From contig CAVXQP010000013.1 of the NCBI GenBank assembly GCA_963763955.1, positions 62,001 through 126,000 of the forward strand: 64,000 nt of DNA, in the 5' to 3' direction. The notes under the pieces are model-generated. The model was not told the origin of the DNA, did no database searches, and saw only the letters and a list, made by a program, of their open reading frames with translations. How positions within the stretch are numbered: the stretch's first letter is position 1; the number at the start of each line of letters is the position of its first letter. The stretch comes from DASUPK01 sp963763955. GTDB lineage: Bacteria > Actinomycetota > Thermoleophilia > Solirubrobacterales > 70-9. A program made the translations under genes and the position numbers. Shown piece by piece: positions 27,590 to 35,712 of this stretch.

Positions 27590-28442
27590 GGTTGGGTGCC
27601 AGAGACCTCTGCGACAGCAGCCCGCGCAAAGCCGCAACGACGGCGGAGCGGTCGTGGATGAGCTGCCGGTGGGTGAAGCGGAGAACCCGAAAACCCAGCC
27701 TCTGAAGATGGGCGTCTCGAGCGCAGTCGCGCTCGAAGGCGGTGCGGTCTCCGTGGTGTCGCCACGAGTCGGTCTCGACCACCAGCGCGCGATCGCGCCA
27801 GAGGAAGTCGACCTCGTAGGGGCCGAGCCTGGCATTCACCTCAGGCTGGGGAAGGCGGTGGCGGCGCCAGATGCCCAGGAACAGTCGCTCGAGCTCGCTA
27901 CGAGTGAGGTCGGGTTCGCTGACTTGGTCGGACCGGATCAGCCGGAGGTCGAGCGCTCGACGAACAGCGCGACGGTACACCGGCTGGGGAACGGTGCGGC
28001 GCAGGTCCTGGAGCGTGCGTGCAGGCTTGGTCACCGCGATGCCCTTGCGGCGGGTCGTAATACCGGCAACGAGGGTGGAGGAGCGGTGAACCCTGATTCC
28101 GCGCCGCCTCTCTCGGCCGCCGTCACCCGGAACCGTGATATCGACGAACCCGGCTGAGGAGGGAAGCAGGCCCCAAACGCCCGCGGCGCTTTGGTGGCTG
28201 ACCGCGGCCCCATCACCGAGAGCCAGAACGGCGGCCATGCAGCATCCTTCGAAGCCGAGCTTGCTGTGGCCGACCGCGTAAACACCGCGATGAACGCGGT
28301 GGAGTCGGCCCGCCTTGGTTCGGCGATAGATGCCCTGGTCGCCGATCCGGGCGGCTCGTAACTGCTCAGCGCTGACAACGCCGTGCTGTCGAGCCGCGAT
28401 GTGCGCGATTACCAGGTCGCATTTGGCGGGTTTCTCACCCAT
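27585..28442 (-). CDS. AbiEi-like/DUF559 domain protein
   Basis: A 285-residue protein with two parts. The N-terminal half (about 10-175) looks like the AbiEi-type winged-helix/antitoxin-like family: VIAHIAARQHGVVSAEQLRA, then GRLHRVHRGVYAVGH. The C-terminal half (about 185-285) is a DUF559/Vsr-like endonuclease fold: EVDFLWRDRALVVETDSWRH, GDRTAFERDCARDAHLQRLG, FRVLRFTHRQL. The Asp, Glu and His positions are compatible with a PD-(D/E)xK-type site. Such proteins are numerous in actinobacteria; proposed links to toxin-antitoxin function are untested. No partner toxin lies next to it. The ATG at 28442 is chosen because the upstream extension runs through the repeat region. polA follows by seven bases. 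Confidence 0.75.
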   Translation of the reverse strand: MGEKPAKCDLVIAHIAARQHGVVSAEQLRAARIGDQGIYRRTKAGRLHRVHRGVYAVGHSKLGFEGCCMAAVLALGDGAAVSHQSAAGVWGLLPSSAGFVDITVPGDGGRERRRGIRVHRSSTLVAGITTRRKGIAVTKPARTLQDLRRTVPQPVYRRAVRRALDLRLIRSDQVSEPDLTRSELERLFLGIWRRHRLPQPEVNARLGPYEVDFLWRDRALVVETDSWRHHGDRTAFERDCARDAHLQRLGFRVLRFTHRQLIHDRSAVVAALRGLLSQRSLAPNL

Positions 28443-28496
28443 ATGGTGAATAACCCGCCAAGTCCGGTCGTTCTCCCCGTCTACCGCGGGGCCATC

Positions 28497-28571
28497 CCCC
28501 TTCATTGCCGGTGTTCGTCCTCCCTCCCTGCGTTGCCGCTTCGGGCTCCCCTTCATTGCCGGTGTTGGTCC
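28497..28571. repeat. Direct repeat, two 24-base copies at 51-base spacing
   Basis: CCCCTTCATTGCCGGTGTTC (start 28497) recurs from 28548 with one G/C change over 24 bases (28497-28520 and 28548-28571). The copies lie in the roughly 200-base gap between the divergent DUF559 and malic enzyme genes. No gene is seen in that gap. Confidence 0.7.
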
Positions 28572-28627
28572 CTTTGCCCCTTGCGCCCCGGCCTCCGTGC
28601 CCAGGGTGGCAGCCGAGAGACGCCCCC

Positions 28628-28633
28628 TATGAT
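28628..28633 (+). promoter_or_regulatory. -10 hexamer TATGAT of the malic enzyme gene
   Basis: TATGAT nine bases before the ATG at 28643, with no ribosome site between. Confidence 0.4.
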
Positions 28634-28642
28634 CAGCGCGCG

Positions 28643-30127
28643 ATGGCTGCCTCCGCTCAATACAGCGTCACCGTTCGCGTCGAGCTCGATGCCCGCCAGG
28701 AGCCGCTCGGCAAGATCACGGCCCAGATCGCCGAGGCCGGCGGAGCGCTCCAGTCCGTCGACCTCATCCCCGGTGCGGGCCCTGAGGGCAAAAGGGTCCG
28801 CGAGTTCACGATCGACGCGGCCAGCGCCGAGGCCTGGGAGCAGATTCTGCGCTCGATCGGCTCGACCCGGGGCGCGCGGGTCCTCGGCTTCACCGATCGG
28901 ACCTTCGAGATGCACAAGAAGGGCAAGATCGAGCAGCACAACAAGTACCCGCTGAAGACGCGCGACGACCTCTCGATGGCGTACACGCCGGGCGTGGCCC
29001 GAGTCTGCGAGTACATCGCCGAGGACAAGACCAAGGCCTTCGACTTCACGATCAAGGCGAACACGGTCGCGGTGGTCTCAGACGGCTCGGCGGTGCTCGG
29101 CCTGGGCGACATCGGCCCGGAGGCCGCGATGCCCGTGATGGAGGGCAAGGCGATGCTCTTCAAGGAGTTCGCGCAGGTCGACGCCTTCCCGATCTGCCTG
29201 GCGACCAACGACCCCCAGAAGATCATCCAGACCGTCAAGCTCATCGCCCCCACCTTCGGCGGCATCAATCTCGAGGACATCTCCGCACCGCGCTGCTTCG
29301 AGATCGAGCAGACCCTGAAGGAGGAGCTCGACATCCCCGTCTTTCACGACGACCAGCACGGCACCGCCGTCGTCGTCATGGCCGCGCTGTTCAACTCCCT
29401 GAAGATCACCGGCAAGCCGATCGAGAGCCTGCGCGTCCTGGTGCTCGGCACCGGCGCGGCCGGAATCGCCTGCACGAAGATGATGCAGGAGTCCGGGATC
29501 TCCCAGATCATCGGCTGCGACCGTCAGGGGGCGATCTCCACCGACCGGGCCGACTACGGCGACGGCTCGATGTCCGGCATCAAGAAGTGGTTCGCCGAGA
29601 ACACCAATGACGAGAAGCTCTCGGGCGGCCCCAACGACGTGATCGAGGGCTGTGACCTGTTCATCGGCCTCTCCGGCCCCGGGCTGGTCGAGCCCGCTTC
29701 GCTCGGGAAGATGAACGACGACGCGATCGTCTTCGCGATGGCCAACCCGACCCCCGAGGTGATGCCGGAGGAGGCCGAGCAGTACGTGCGGATCATGGCG
29801 ACCGGCCGCTCCGACTACCCCAACCAGATCAACAACGTCCTCTGCTTCCCGGGCATCTTCCGCGGCGTGCTCGACGCGGGCGCCCCCCGGATCACCGAGG
29901 AGATGAAGCTCGCCGCCTCCCGCGGAATCGCCGAGGTCGTGACTGAGGACGACCTGGCGGAGGACTACATCATCCCCTCGGTCTTCAACCGCGACGTCGC
30001 GACCAGCGTCGCCAACGCGGTGGTCGAGGAGGCCAGGGACGCCGGACTGGCCCGCTTCTCAGAGGAGACGGGCACCTACGAGATCGTCGACGGCGATGGA
30101 GCGTCGGGCGACGGCGCGCGCGCCTAG
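28643..30127 (+). CDS. NAD(P)-dependent malic enzyme with N-terminal ACT domain
   Basis: A 494-residue enzyme converting malate to pyruvate and CO2. An ACT regulatory domain (QYSVTVRVELDARQEPLGKI, about 5-80) precedes the catalytic part, a layout seen in actinobacterial malic enzymes; the ACT domain likely senses an amino acid. YTPGVARVCEYI holds the catalytic Tyr. KANTVAVVSDGSAVLGLGDI and the metal-site PVFHDDQHGTAVVVMAAL are diagnostic. VLVLGTGAAGIACTKMM is the dinucleotide loop, and MANPTPEVMPEEA and NVLCFPGIFRGVLDAGA are conserved near the C-terminus. Coenzyme choice is not certain. It is convergent with the GNAT gene, whose stop overlaps. Confidence 0.92.
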   Translation: MAASAQYSVTVRVELDARQEPLGKITAQIAEAGGALQSVDLIPGAGPEGKRVREFTIDAASAEAWEQILRSIGSTRGARVLGFTDRTFEMHKKGKIEQHNKYPLKTRDDLSMAYTPGVARVCEYIAEDKTKAFDFTIKANTVAVVSDGSAVLGLGDIGPEAAMPVMEGKAMLFKEFAQVDAFPICLATNDPQKIIQTVKLIAPTFGGINLEDISAPRCFEIEQTLKEELDIPVFHDDQHGTAVVVMAALFNSLKITGKPIESLRVLVLGTGAAGIACTKMMQESGISQIIGCDRQGAISTDRADYGDGSMSGIKKWFAENTNDEKLSGGPNDVIEGCDLFIGLSGPGLVEPASLGKMNDDAIVFAMANPTPEVMPEEAEQYVRIMATGRSDYPNQINNVLCFPGIFRGVLDAGAPRITEEMKLAASRGIAEVVTEDDLAEDYIIPSVFNRDVATSVANAVVEEARDAGLARFSEETGTYEIVDGDGASGDGARA

Positions 30128-30633
30128 GCCCGGACCGCGGTCCGGTAGCGCACCTCGGCGAAGGTCCCACCAGCGAAGCTCGTCTCACGGGTCGCGCCGT
30201 CCAGCGACCAGCCGGTCGCCTCGTAGAAGCCGCGGGAGGCACTCCACTCGGCCGTCCACAGAGTCAGCTCGCGGAAGCGGCGGCCCTGGAGCTCCTTCAT
30301 CGATGCATCCACGAGCGCCCGGCCGAGCCCCCGCCGCCAGGCCGCCGGCTCCACGTACAGCCGGTCGAGGAGGGCGACCAGAGCCGGGTCGGCGTCCTCA
30401 TCGGGACTGCGGGAGAGCACGGCAAGCGCCGCTACCCGGCCCCGGTGCTCCGCGACCAGCGAGATCACGTCCGGATCCGCGATGCGCCTCTCCCACTCGT
30501 CTGCCGGTGATCTGACACCGGCCAGGCCCACGGGCGAGAGGTGCCGGGCCCAGACCGCGCGCCCCGACGCCAGGAAGATCTCGCCGAGTCGCGCTCCCTC
30601 CCCCGGGCGGGCTGGTCTCACGACTGCGGCCAT
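30124..30633 (-). CDS. GNAT-family N-acetyltransferase
   Basis: A 169-residue acetyl-CoA-dependent acyltransferase. Beta-strand VAALAVLSRSPDEDADPALV is followed by motif A, LYVEPAAWRRGLGRALVDAS (about 91-110), whose R-R-G-L-G-R loop binds the acetyl-CoA pyrophosphate. Motif B is ELTLWTAEWSASRGFYEATG, ending WSLDGA. The acceptor substrate is unknown. TAGGTT lies six bases before the ATG. Its last bases overlap the malic enzyme stop codon. Confidence 0.85.
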   Translation of the reverse strand: MAAVVRPARPGEGARLGEIFLASGRAVWARHLSPVGLAGVRSPADEWERRIADPDVISLVAEHRGRVAALAVLSRSPDEDADPALVALLDRLYVEPAAWRRGLGRALVDASMKELQGRRFRELTLWTAEWSASRGFYEATGWSLDGATRETSFAGGTFAEVRYRTAVRA

Positions 30634-30639
30634 GGCGGG

Positions 30640-30645
30640 AACCTA
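30640..30645 (-). promoter_or_regulatory. -10 hexamer TAGGTT of the GNAT gene
   Basis: TAGGTT on the minus strand, six bases before the ATG at 30633; leaderless spacing. Confidence 0.4.
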
Positions 30646-30657
30646 ACGGCCTGCGGC

Positions 30658-30663
30658 TAGCAT
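30658..30663 (+). promoter_or_regulatory. -10 hexamer TAGCAT of the TIGR01777 epimerase gene
   Basis: TAGCAT ten bases before the ATG at 30674, back to back with the GNAT promoter. Confidence 0.3.
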
Positions 30664-30673
30664 CCGACGGCGA

Positions 30674-31582
30674 ATGCGAGTTCTCGTCACGGGAGCAACC
30701 GGCCTGATCGGCTCGGCGCTGTGCGACGCCCTGCTGTCGCGGGGCGACGAGGTCGTCGGCCTCACCCGCGATCCGGACAAAGCGCGCCCGAAGAACCCAA
30801 CCGTCCACTGGTACGCCTGGCAGGCGACGGCCGAGCGCCCGCCGACTGAGGCTCTGACCGGCGTCGATGGCGTCGTCAACCTGATCGGCGAGGAGATCAA
30901 CCAGCGGCTCACCGATCAGGCCAAGGTCCGCATCCGCGAGAGCCGCCTGGTCAGCACGCGCAACCTCCTGCAGGGGATCCAGGCGGCCCCCTCGAAGCCG
31001 CAGGTCTTCATCGGCCAGTCTGCGATCGGCTACTACGGTGACCGCGGCGCCAAGATCCTCGACGAGGAGTCCCCGCCCGGCGACGGCTTCACCGCCGATA
31101 TCCCGATCGACTGGGAGACGGCCGAGCGGAAGGCGGAGGGGATCGTCACGCGTGTCGTCATCTTCCGCACGGGACTGGTCATCTCGAAGCGCGGCGGGCT
31201 CCTGAAGCAGCTCCTTCTCCCCTTCAAGCTCGGGGTCGGAGGCCCGATCGCCGGCGGCGAGCAGTTCATGTCCTGGATACACATCGACGACGAGGTCGGT
31301 CTGCTGCTCTGGGCGCTGGACAACGACCAAGTCAGCGGAATCGTCAACGCGACCGCGCCCAACCCGGTGACGAACCGGGAGCTCTCCAAGGCGCTCGGCC
31401 GGGCGCTGCACCGCCCCGCCTTCATGCCGATCCCAAAGTTCGCCGTCAGCGCGCTGCGGGGCGGCGAGCTCGCCGACGCGGTCGCCGGCGGAGCCCGCGT
31501 TCTGCCCAGGCGCGCACTGGACCTGGGCTACGAGTTCAGGCACCCGGAGCTCGACGAGGCACTGCGCTCAGCACTGCGCTGA
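30674..31582 (+). CDS. TIGR01777-family SDR epimerase (YfcH-like)
   Basis: A 302-residue atypical SDR. MRVLVTGATGLIGSALCDAL is the Rossmann loop (TGATGLIG) for NADP. GVDGVVNLIGEEINQRLTDQ and FIGQSAIGYYGDRG are family landmarks; the YYGDRG Tyr replaces the usual YxxxK site. The helix DWETAERKAEG and RTGLVISKRGGLLKQLLLPF follow. The DUF1731 C-terminal motif near 260-300 reads VLPRRALDLGYEFRHPELDE. These proteins are widespread with no settled substrate; in E. coli and plants they link to cell-division or plastid phenotypes. It stands alone on the plus strand. Confidence 0.88.
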   Translation: MRVLVTGATGLIGSALCDALLSRGDEVVGLTRDPDKARPKNPTVHWYAWQATAERPPTEALTGVDGVVNLIGEEINQRLTDQAKVRIRESRLVSTRNLLQGIQAAPSKPQVFIGQSAIGYYGDRGAKILDEESPPGDGFTADIPIDWETAERKAEGIVTRVVIFRTGLVISKRGGLLKQLLLPFKLGVGGPIAGGEQFMSWIHIDDEVGLLLWALDNDQVSGIVNATAPNPVTNRELSKALGRALHRPAFMPIPKFAVSALRGGELADAVAGGARVLPRRALDLGYEFRHPELDEALRSALR

Positions 31583-31595
31583 GCACCGGCCCCGA

Positions 31596-31871
31596 CTACG
31601 TCTGCTCGCGATGCTCCTCGCCGGGCCAGGCGCCAGTCCAGCGCGCGAAGCCCCCGCGCGCCGCGTGATCGAACAGGCCCTTGACCAGCCGGAGGATCGC
31701 GCCCTCGATGACGAGCGCGGCGGCGAGCTTGGCAAGGCTGACCTCGCGATGCGCGGGCTGAGGTGGCTCCTGTTCATCGAACTTGCCCCAGATCGCATCG
31801 AACGCCTTCTGGCCGATGAGGCCGGCGAGGATCCCTCCGAGAATGCCGATCGGCAGGAACGCGATCTTCAT
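31596..31871 (-). CDS. DUF4235 membrane protein
   Basis: A 91-residue small membrane protein. The N-terminal helix FLPIGILGGILAGLIGQKAF, the linker DAIWGKFDEQEPPQPAHREV, and a second helix KLAAALVIEGAILRLVKGLF with a final DHAARGGFARWTGAWPGEE match the DUF4235 family, which is common in actinobacteria and of unknown function. The ATG at 31871 is chosen because the family starts at MKIAF; an upstream ATG at 31922 would nearly touch the divergent dioxygenase. Confidence 0.85.
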   Translation of the reverse strand: MKIAFLPIGILGGILAGLIGQKAFDAIWGKFDEQEPPQPAHREVSLAKLAAALVIEGAILRLVKGLFDHAARGGFARWTGAWPGEEHREQT

Positions 31872-31933
31872 GTCGGGGATCTGCCCCGGCCGGGCCCCCT
31901 GGAAACACGCGCGATAGGGCAAGATGGAGAGGG

Positions 31934-32863
31934 ATGAAGCTGGAGGGCATCCACCACATCACCGCGATCACCGGCGACGCCCAGAAAAACGTCGACTTCT
32001 ACGCGGGCGTGCTCGGCCTTCGGCTGGTGAAGAAGACGGTCAACCAGGATGACCCGACCGTCTACCACCTGTTCTTCGCGGACGAGAACGGCGATGCCGG
32101 CTCCGATCTGACCTTCTTCGAGTACCCGGGCGCCCCGCCCGGCCGGACGGGCGACGGGATGATCTGGGGAATTCGCTGGCGGCTGGGCAGCCCGGACGCG
32201 CTCGACTTCTGGGCCGAGCGGCTCAAGGAGCACGGCACCGAGACCGAGCTCACGGACGGAGTCCTGCGCTTCACCGACCCCGAGGGCCTCGGGCATGCGC
32301 TGAAGGTCGTGGACACCTCGGACGAGCCGCTGGTCGCGAACCACCCCGAGATTCCAGAGGATCTGGCGCTGCAGGGATTCGACGGGGCGATCGCGTGCTC
32401 GAGCAATTCCGAGGCGAGCCGCCCGCTGCTCGAGGAGGCCCTCGGCTTCCAGCCACTCCCGGGCGAGGCTGGACAGTCGGGCTGGGAGTGCCGCGGCGAC
32501 AGCCGGGGCGGCCTCTGGGGCTACTCCGAGCCACCGCCCGAGCGTGGCCTGCAGGGCGCCGGCAGCGTCCACCACATCGCCTGGGCCTCTCAGATCGAGG
32601 ACCACGAGGCCTGGCGCGAGCGCGTGATCCAGGCGGGCGCCCGCCCGACGCCGGTGATCGACCGCTTCTACTTCCGGTCGATCTACTTTCGGGAGCCGAG
32701 CGGGGTCCTCTTCGAGATCGCGACGCTGGGCCCGGGTTTCACGGTAGACGAGCCGCTCGAGTCACTGGGCGAGAAGCTCTCGCTGCCGCCCGACTATGAG
32801 CACCTCAGGGAGCAGGTCGAGCCCGTCCTGCGGCCGATCACCAACCCGCGTGTCGCAGCCTGA
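31934..32863 (+). CDS. Ring-cleaving dioxygenase, two-VOC-domain (MhqA/MhqO-like)
   Basis: A 309-residue extradiol-type dioxygenase built from two VOC units. The first begins KLEGIHHITAITGDAQKNVD with FYAGVLGLRLVKKTVNQDD; its His-His pair and the later Glu are the likely metal site. The second has GSVHHIAWASQIEDHEAWRE and ends SIYFREPSGVLFEIATLGPG. Homologues in Bacillus (MhqA, MhqO) open hydroquinones or catechols under quinone stress. The next gene is an alpha/beta hydrolase, the same pairing seen with MhqD. GAGAGGG precedes the ATG. The 14-base overlap with the next frame supports one operon. Confidence 0.85.
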   Translation: MKLEGIHHITAITGDAQKNVDFYAGVLGLRLVKKTVNQDDPTVYHLFFADENGDAGSDLTFFEYPGAPPGRTGDGMIWGIRWRLGSPDALDFWAERLKEHGTETELTDGVLRFTDPEGLGHALKVVDTSDEPLVANHPEIPEDLALQGFDGAIACSSNSEASRPLLEEALGFQPLPGEAGQSGWECRGDSRGGLWGYSEPPPERGLQGAGSVHHIAWASQIEDHEAWRERVIQAGARPTPVIDRFYFRSIYFREPSGVLFEIATLGPGFTVDEPLESLGEKLSLPPDYEHLREQVEPVLRPITNPRVAA

Positions 32864-33569
32864 GCAGCCGGCCGGCGATCGGCCGGGCCAGGTCGTCCAG
32901 ATGGTGCATCTCACCCGCGAGCCCCGGGGCGAGCCGGAGGGCGCCCTGATCCTGCTCCACGGCCGCGCCGTCGACGAGCGCGACCTCTACCCGATGCTCG
33001 ATGAGCTCGATCCCGACCGCAAGCTCTTCGGCCTGACCCCGGGGGCACCACTGACGAGCCTGCCACCCGGTGGGCGCCACTGGTACGTGATCCGGGAGGT
33101 TGGCCACCCCGACGAGCAGACCTTCGTCGACACACTCGGGACCCTCTGCCGATTCCTCGACGACGAGCTGCGCGATCGCGGCATTGCCTGGGAGAAGACC
33201 GTGATCGGCGGCTTCAGCCAAGGCGCCGCCGTCGCCTGCGCAGTCGCGCTGGGGATGGGCCGGCCGCGGGCGGCCGGGCTGCTGATGATGAGCGGCTTCT
33301 ACCCGATGGTCCGTGGCTGGAAGCTCGATCCGCAGTCGAAGCGAGGGATGCCGGCGTACGTCACCCACGGCGCCTACGACCCCATCATCCCGATCGGCTT
33401 CGGCCGCAAGGCCCGCGACCTGCTGGAGGAAGGCGGCCTCCATGTCACCTTCAGGGAGCCGCGCGTGCAGCACTCGATCGACTTCGCCCTGATCCCGGAG
33501 ATTCGCGAGTGGGTGTCCTCGGTGATCACGGGGCAGCCGGTGATCGAGGGTCCGCCCTCCGAGCGCTAG
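32850..33569 (+). CDS. Alpha/beta-hydrolase, carboxylesterase/MhqD-like
   Basis: A serine hydrolase of about 239 residues in the LysoPLA/carboxylesterase family. GALILLHGRAVDERDLYPML carries the oxyanion-hole HG. The nucleophile elbow is GGFSQGAAVA, the acid is in HGAYDPIIPI, and the catalytic His is in PRVQHSIDF. The GTG at 32850 overlaps the upstream dioxygenase; an ATG at 32901 (MVHLTREP) is an alternative. Paired with the dioxygenase it probably hydrolyses a ring-cleavage product or a related ester. It converges with the binding-protein gene, sharing four bases at the stops. Confidence 0.8.
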   Translation: MSQPEQPAGDRPGQVVQMVHLTREPRGEPEGALILLHGRAVDERDLYPMLDELDPDRKLFGLTPGAPLTSLPPGGRHWYVIREVGHPDEQTFVDTLGTLCRFLDDELRDRGIAWEKTVIGGFSQGAAVACAVALGMGRPRAAGLLMMSGFYPMVRGWKLDPQSKRGMPAYVTHGAYDPIIPIGFGRKARDLLEEGGLHVTFREPRVQHSIDFALIPEIREWVSSVITGQPVIEGPPSER

Positions 33570-34645
33570 CGGGTCGGGCAGGGCGCGCCCAGTGGGACCC
33601 GGGTCGTGCCCGAGAGGCGATAGCGCTGGATCATGCACTCGGTCGTGTCGCCGTCCGAGGTGATCGCATAGCTGCCGAGCACCGTGCCGTCCAGATGCGA
33701 GCCGAAGACGCCGTTGCGGACGTTGTCGCGGAACGAGGAGGAGTCGGTGCCGGCTCCCTGGATGGCGTGCAGAACCAGGTTCATCGCCTCGTAGCCGTAC
33801 GCGGCGTAGGGACCAGGACTGCGATGGAATCGCGTCGCGAAGAGGTTCTCGAACTGCTTGTTCGGAAGCAGCTTCGGGTCGAGCTCCGGGCTCACCTCGA
33901 GGCTCATCGGAGAGCTCCCGTAGATGTTCAGCCGCTGCTGTCCCGGCTCGTAGACGGCCTGCTTGCCGGTGCCGGTGACGGCAACCTTCGCCGGCGGGGT
34001 GCCCGGTGCGACCTGTATCCCGTGGCGGCTGGCGGCGGACCTGAACTCCGCGGCAGCGAGGTTCTGGAATGCCGAGCCGTCCGAGGTCGCCACCGCCTGC
34101 GTCGCGCCGAGCTCGGAGGCCCAGTCGGCGGCGGCGTCGACCACGAGGTCGTCGCCGGGTACGGTCCGGGCGAAGTTCGGCGAGCCGGAGGGCCGGTATC
34201 GATCGGGCGAGTTCGGGTATCCCGCTGCCGGGCGGGTCAGGTCGACGGCCCCGGCTCCCGGCGAGACCTGGACCAGTCCGGCGTCGTTGGTGATCGGCAC
34301 GGAGGCGCGGGTGGGCTCGGAGTCGAGCTCGCCGACGTACGCCGCGGCCGACGAATCCTGGACCGCCTGTCGCGCGTTTGCCCCGACCGCGACCGGATCC
34401 CAGGCCGCCCCCTTCGCGTCGTCCAGGTACCGCGCGCGGACCTCGATCGCCCCCGCCTTGCCGGAGGACCGCTCGAGGGCGAGGCGGGCACCATCTGCCG
34501 CGTCCCGCCCCTCGGGCCCTCGCGGCCCGCTCAGGGGCAGGCTGACGTAGACCTTCACCGGTGCCTGGATCGTCGCGCTCCCGGCGATCCCGCAACCGGC
34601 AACGGCAAGGCAGAGCAGCAGCGCCGCGAGCGCCCGGCGGGCCAT
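33566..34645 (-). CDS. Branched-chain amino-acid-type ABC substrate-binding lipoprotein
   Basis: A 359-residue periplasmic-binding-fold lipoprotein. The signal peptide ARRALAALLLCLAVAGCG has a lipobox with Cys near residue 18. The mature part is a Leu/Ile/Val-binding type-I fold: VKVYVSLPLSGPRGPEGRDA, GARLALERSSGKAGAIEVRA, AAYVGELDSEPTRASVPITN, and YAAYGYEAMNLVLHAIQGAG. The usual membrane and ATPase partners are not adjacent, so it may be an orphan or serve a distant transporter. The ATG at 34645 overlaps the pfkA stop region and would be translated with it. Confidence 0.85.
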   Translation of the reverse strand: MARRALAALLLCLAVAGCGIAGSATIQAPVKVYVSLPLSGPRGPEGRDAADGARLALERSSGKAGAIEVRARYLDDAKGAAWDPVAVGANARQAVQDSSAAAYVGELDSEPTRASVPITNDAGLVQVSPGAGAVDLTRPAAGYPNSPDRYRPSGSPNFARTVPGDDLVVDAAADWASELGATQAVATSDGSAFQNLAAAEFRSAASRHGIQVAPGTPPAKVAVTGTGKQAVYEPGQQRLNIYGSSPMSLEVSPELDPKLLPNKQFENLFATRFHRSPGPYAAYGYEAMNLVLHAIQGAGTDSSSFRDNVRNGVFGSHLDGTVLGSYAITSDGDTTECMIQRYRLSGTTRVPLGAPCPTR

Positions 34646-34648
34646 CAA

Positions 34649-35674
34649 TCAGCCGAAGAAGACCTCGGCCTCGCGATAGAGCGACTCCGGGACCGTCTTC
34701 AGCTCCGCCGTGGCCTCGGTGAGATCGACGAGCTCGATGTCCGTGCTGCGCAGCGCGGTCATCGTTCCCCATTGCCCGCGATGGGCGGCGTCGATGGCGT
34801 GCAGGCCGAAGCGGGTGGCCAGCACCCGGTCGAAGGCCGTCGGCGTGCCGCCCCGCTGGACGTGGCCCAGCACGGTGGCGCGGGCCTCGTGGCCGGTGCG
34901 CTGCTCGAGCTCGCCCTCGAGCCAATGAGCGATCCCGCCGAGGCGAACGTGCCCGAAGGAGTCGGTCGGCGCCCCCTCGGTCGACGGCATTCCCCCTTTC
35001 GGCACGGCGCCCTCGGCCACCACGACGATTGGCGAATAGTGGCTCTCGAAGCGCCGGACGATGTAGTCGCACACCTGGTCCAGGTCAAACTCGATCTCGG
35101 GGATCAGGATCACGTTGGCCCCGCCGGAGAGCCCGGCGTGGAGCGCGATCCAGCCGGCGTTCCGTCCCATCACCTCGCAGATCAGCGTCCGCTTGTGGCT
35201 CTCGGCGGTCGTATGGAGGCGGTCGATCGCGGACATCGCGATGTTGACCGCCGTGTCGAAGCCGAAGGTGTAGTCGGTGGCGGAGAGGTCGTTGTCGATC
35301 GTCTTCGGAACGCCGACTACCTGGACTCCCCGGTCGAACAGCTTGGCCGCAGCGCCGAGGGTGTCCTCGCCGCCGATTGCGATCAGGCCGTCGACACCAT
35401 CGGCTTTCAGGTTCTCCGCGATCGCCTCCGCCCCGCCGTCCTCCTTGAACGGATTGGTCCGGGACGAGCCGAGGATCGTCCCGCCGCGAGGCAGGATCCC
35501 GCGGACCTCCGGGACGCCGAGCGGCCCGCCGTCGTTCTCGAGGGGGCCGCGCCAGCCGTCGCGATAGCCGACGAACTCATGCCCGTACTCCCCCACCCCC
35601 TTGCGAACGATGGCGCGGATCACGGCGTTCAGACCTGGGCAGTCACCTCCTCCGGTGAGAACGCCTATCCGCAT
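34649..35674 (-). CDS. pfkA: 6-phosphofructokinase, predicted pyrophosphate-dependent
   Basis: A 341-residue phosphofructokinase of the group III (actinobacterial) type. MRIGVLTGGGDCPGLNAVIR is the phosphate-donor loop, PKTIDNDL the catalytic Asp region, and MGRNAGWIALHAGL the effector and substrate region. Residue 104 is Asp (GGEDT) and residue 124 is Lys (VPKTIDND), exactly in E. coli numbering. ATP enzymes have Gly at both places, and the Asp/Lys pair is the established mark of pyrophosphate use. I therefore predict a reversible PPi-dependent enzyme, though ATP use is not excluded without assay. TAGATT lies nine bases before the ATG. The binding-protein gene follows directly. Confidence 0.9.
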   Translation of the reverse strand: MRIGVLTGGGDCPGLNAVIRAIVRKGVGEYGHEFVGYRDGWRGPLENDGGPLGVPEVRGILPRGGTILGSSRTNPFKEDGGAEAIAENLKADGVDGLIAIGGEDTLGAAAKLFDRGVQVVGVPKTIDNDLSATDYTFGFDTAVNIAMSAIDRLHTTAESHKRTLICEVMGRNAGWIALHAGLSGGANVILIPEIEFDLDQVCDYIVRRFESHYSPIVVVAEGAVPKGGMPSTEGAPTDSFGHVRLGGIAHWLEGELEQRTGHEARATVLGHVQRGGTPTAFDRVLATRFGLHAIDAAHRGQWGTMTALRSTDIELVDLTEATAELKTVPESLYREAEVFFG

Positions 35675-35683
35675 CAGGCGATC

Positions 35684-35689
35684 AATCTA
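35684..35689 (-). promoter_or_regulatory. pfkA: -10 hexamer TAGATT of pfkA
   Basis: TAGATT on the minus strand, nine bases before the ATG at 35674. Confidence 0.35.
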
Positions 35690-35712
35690 CCTGGGCGCCG
35701 CCGGGCCCGGGA

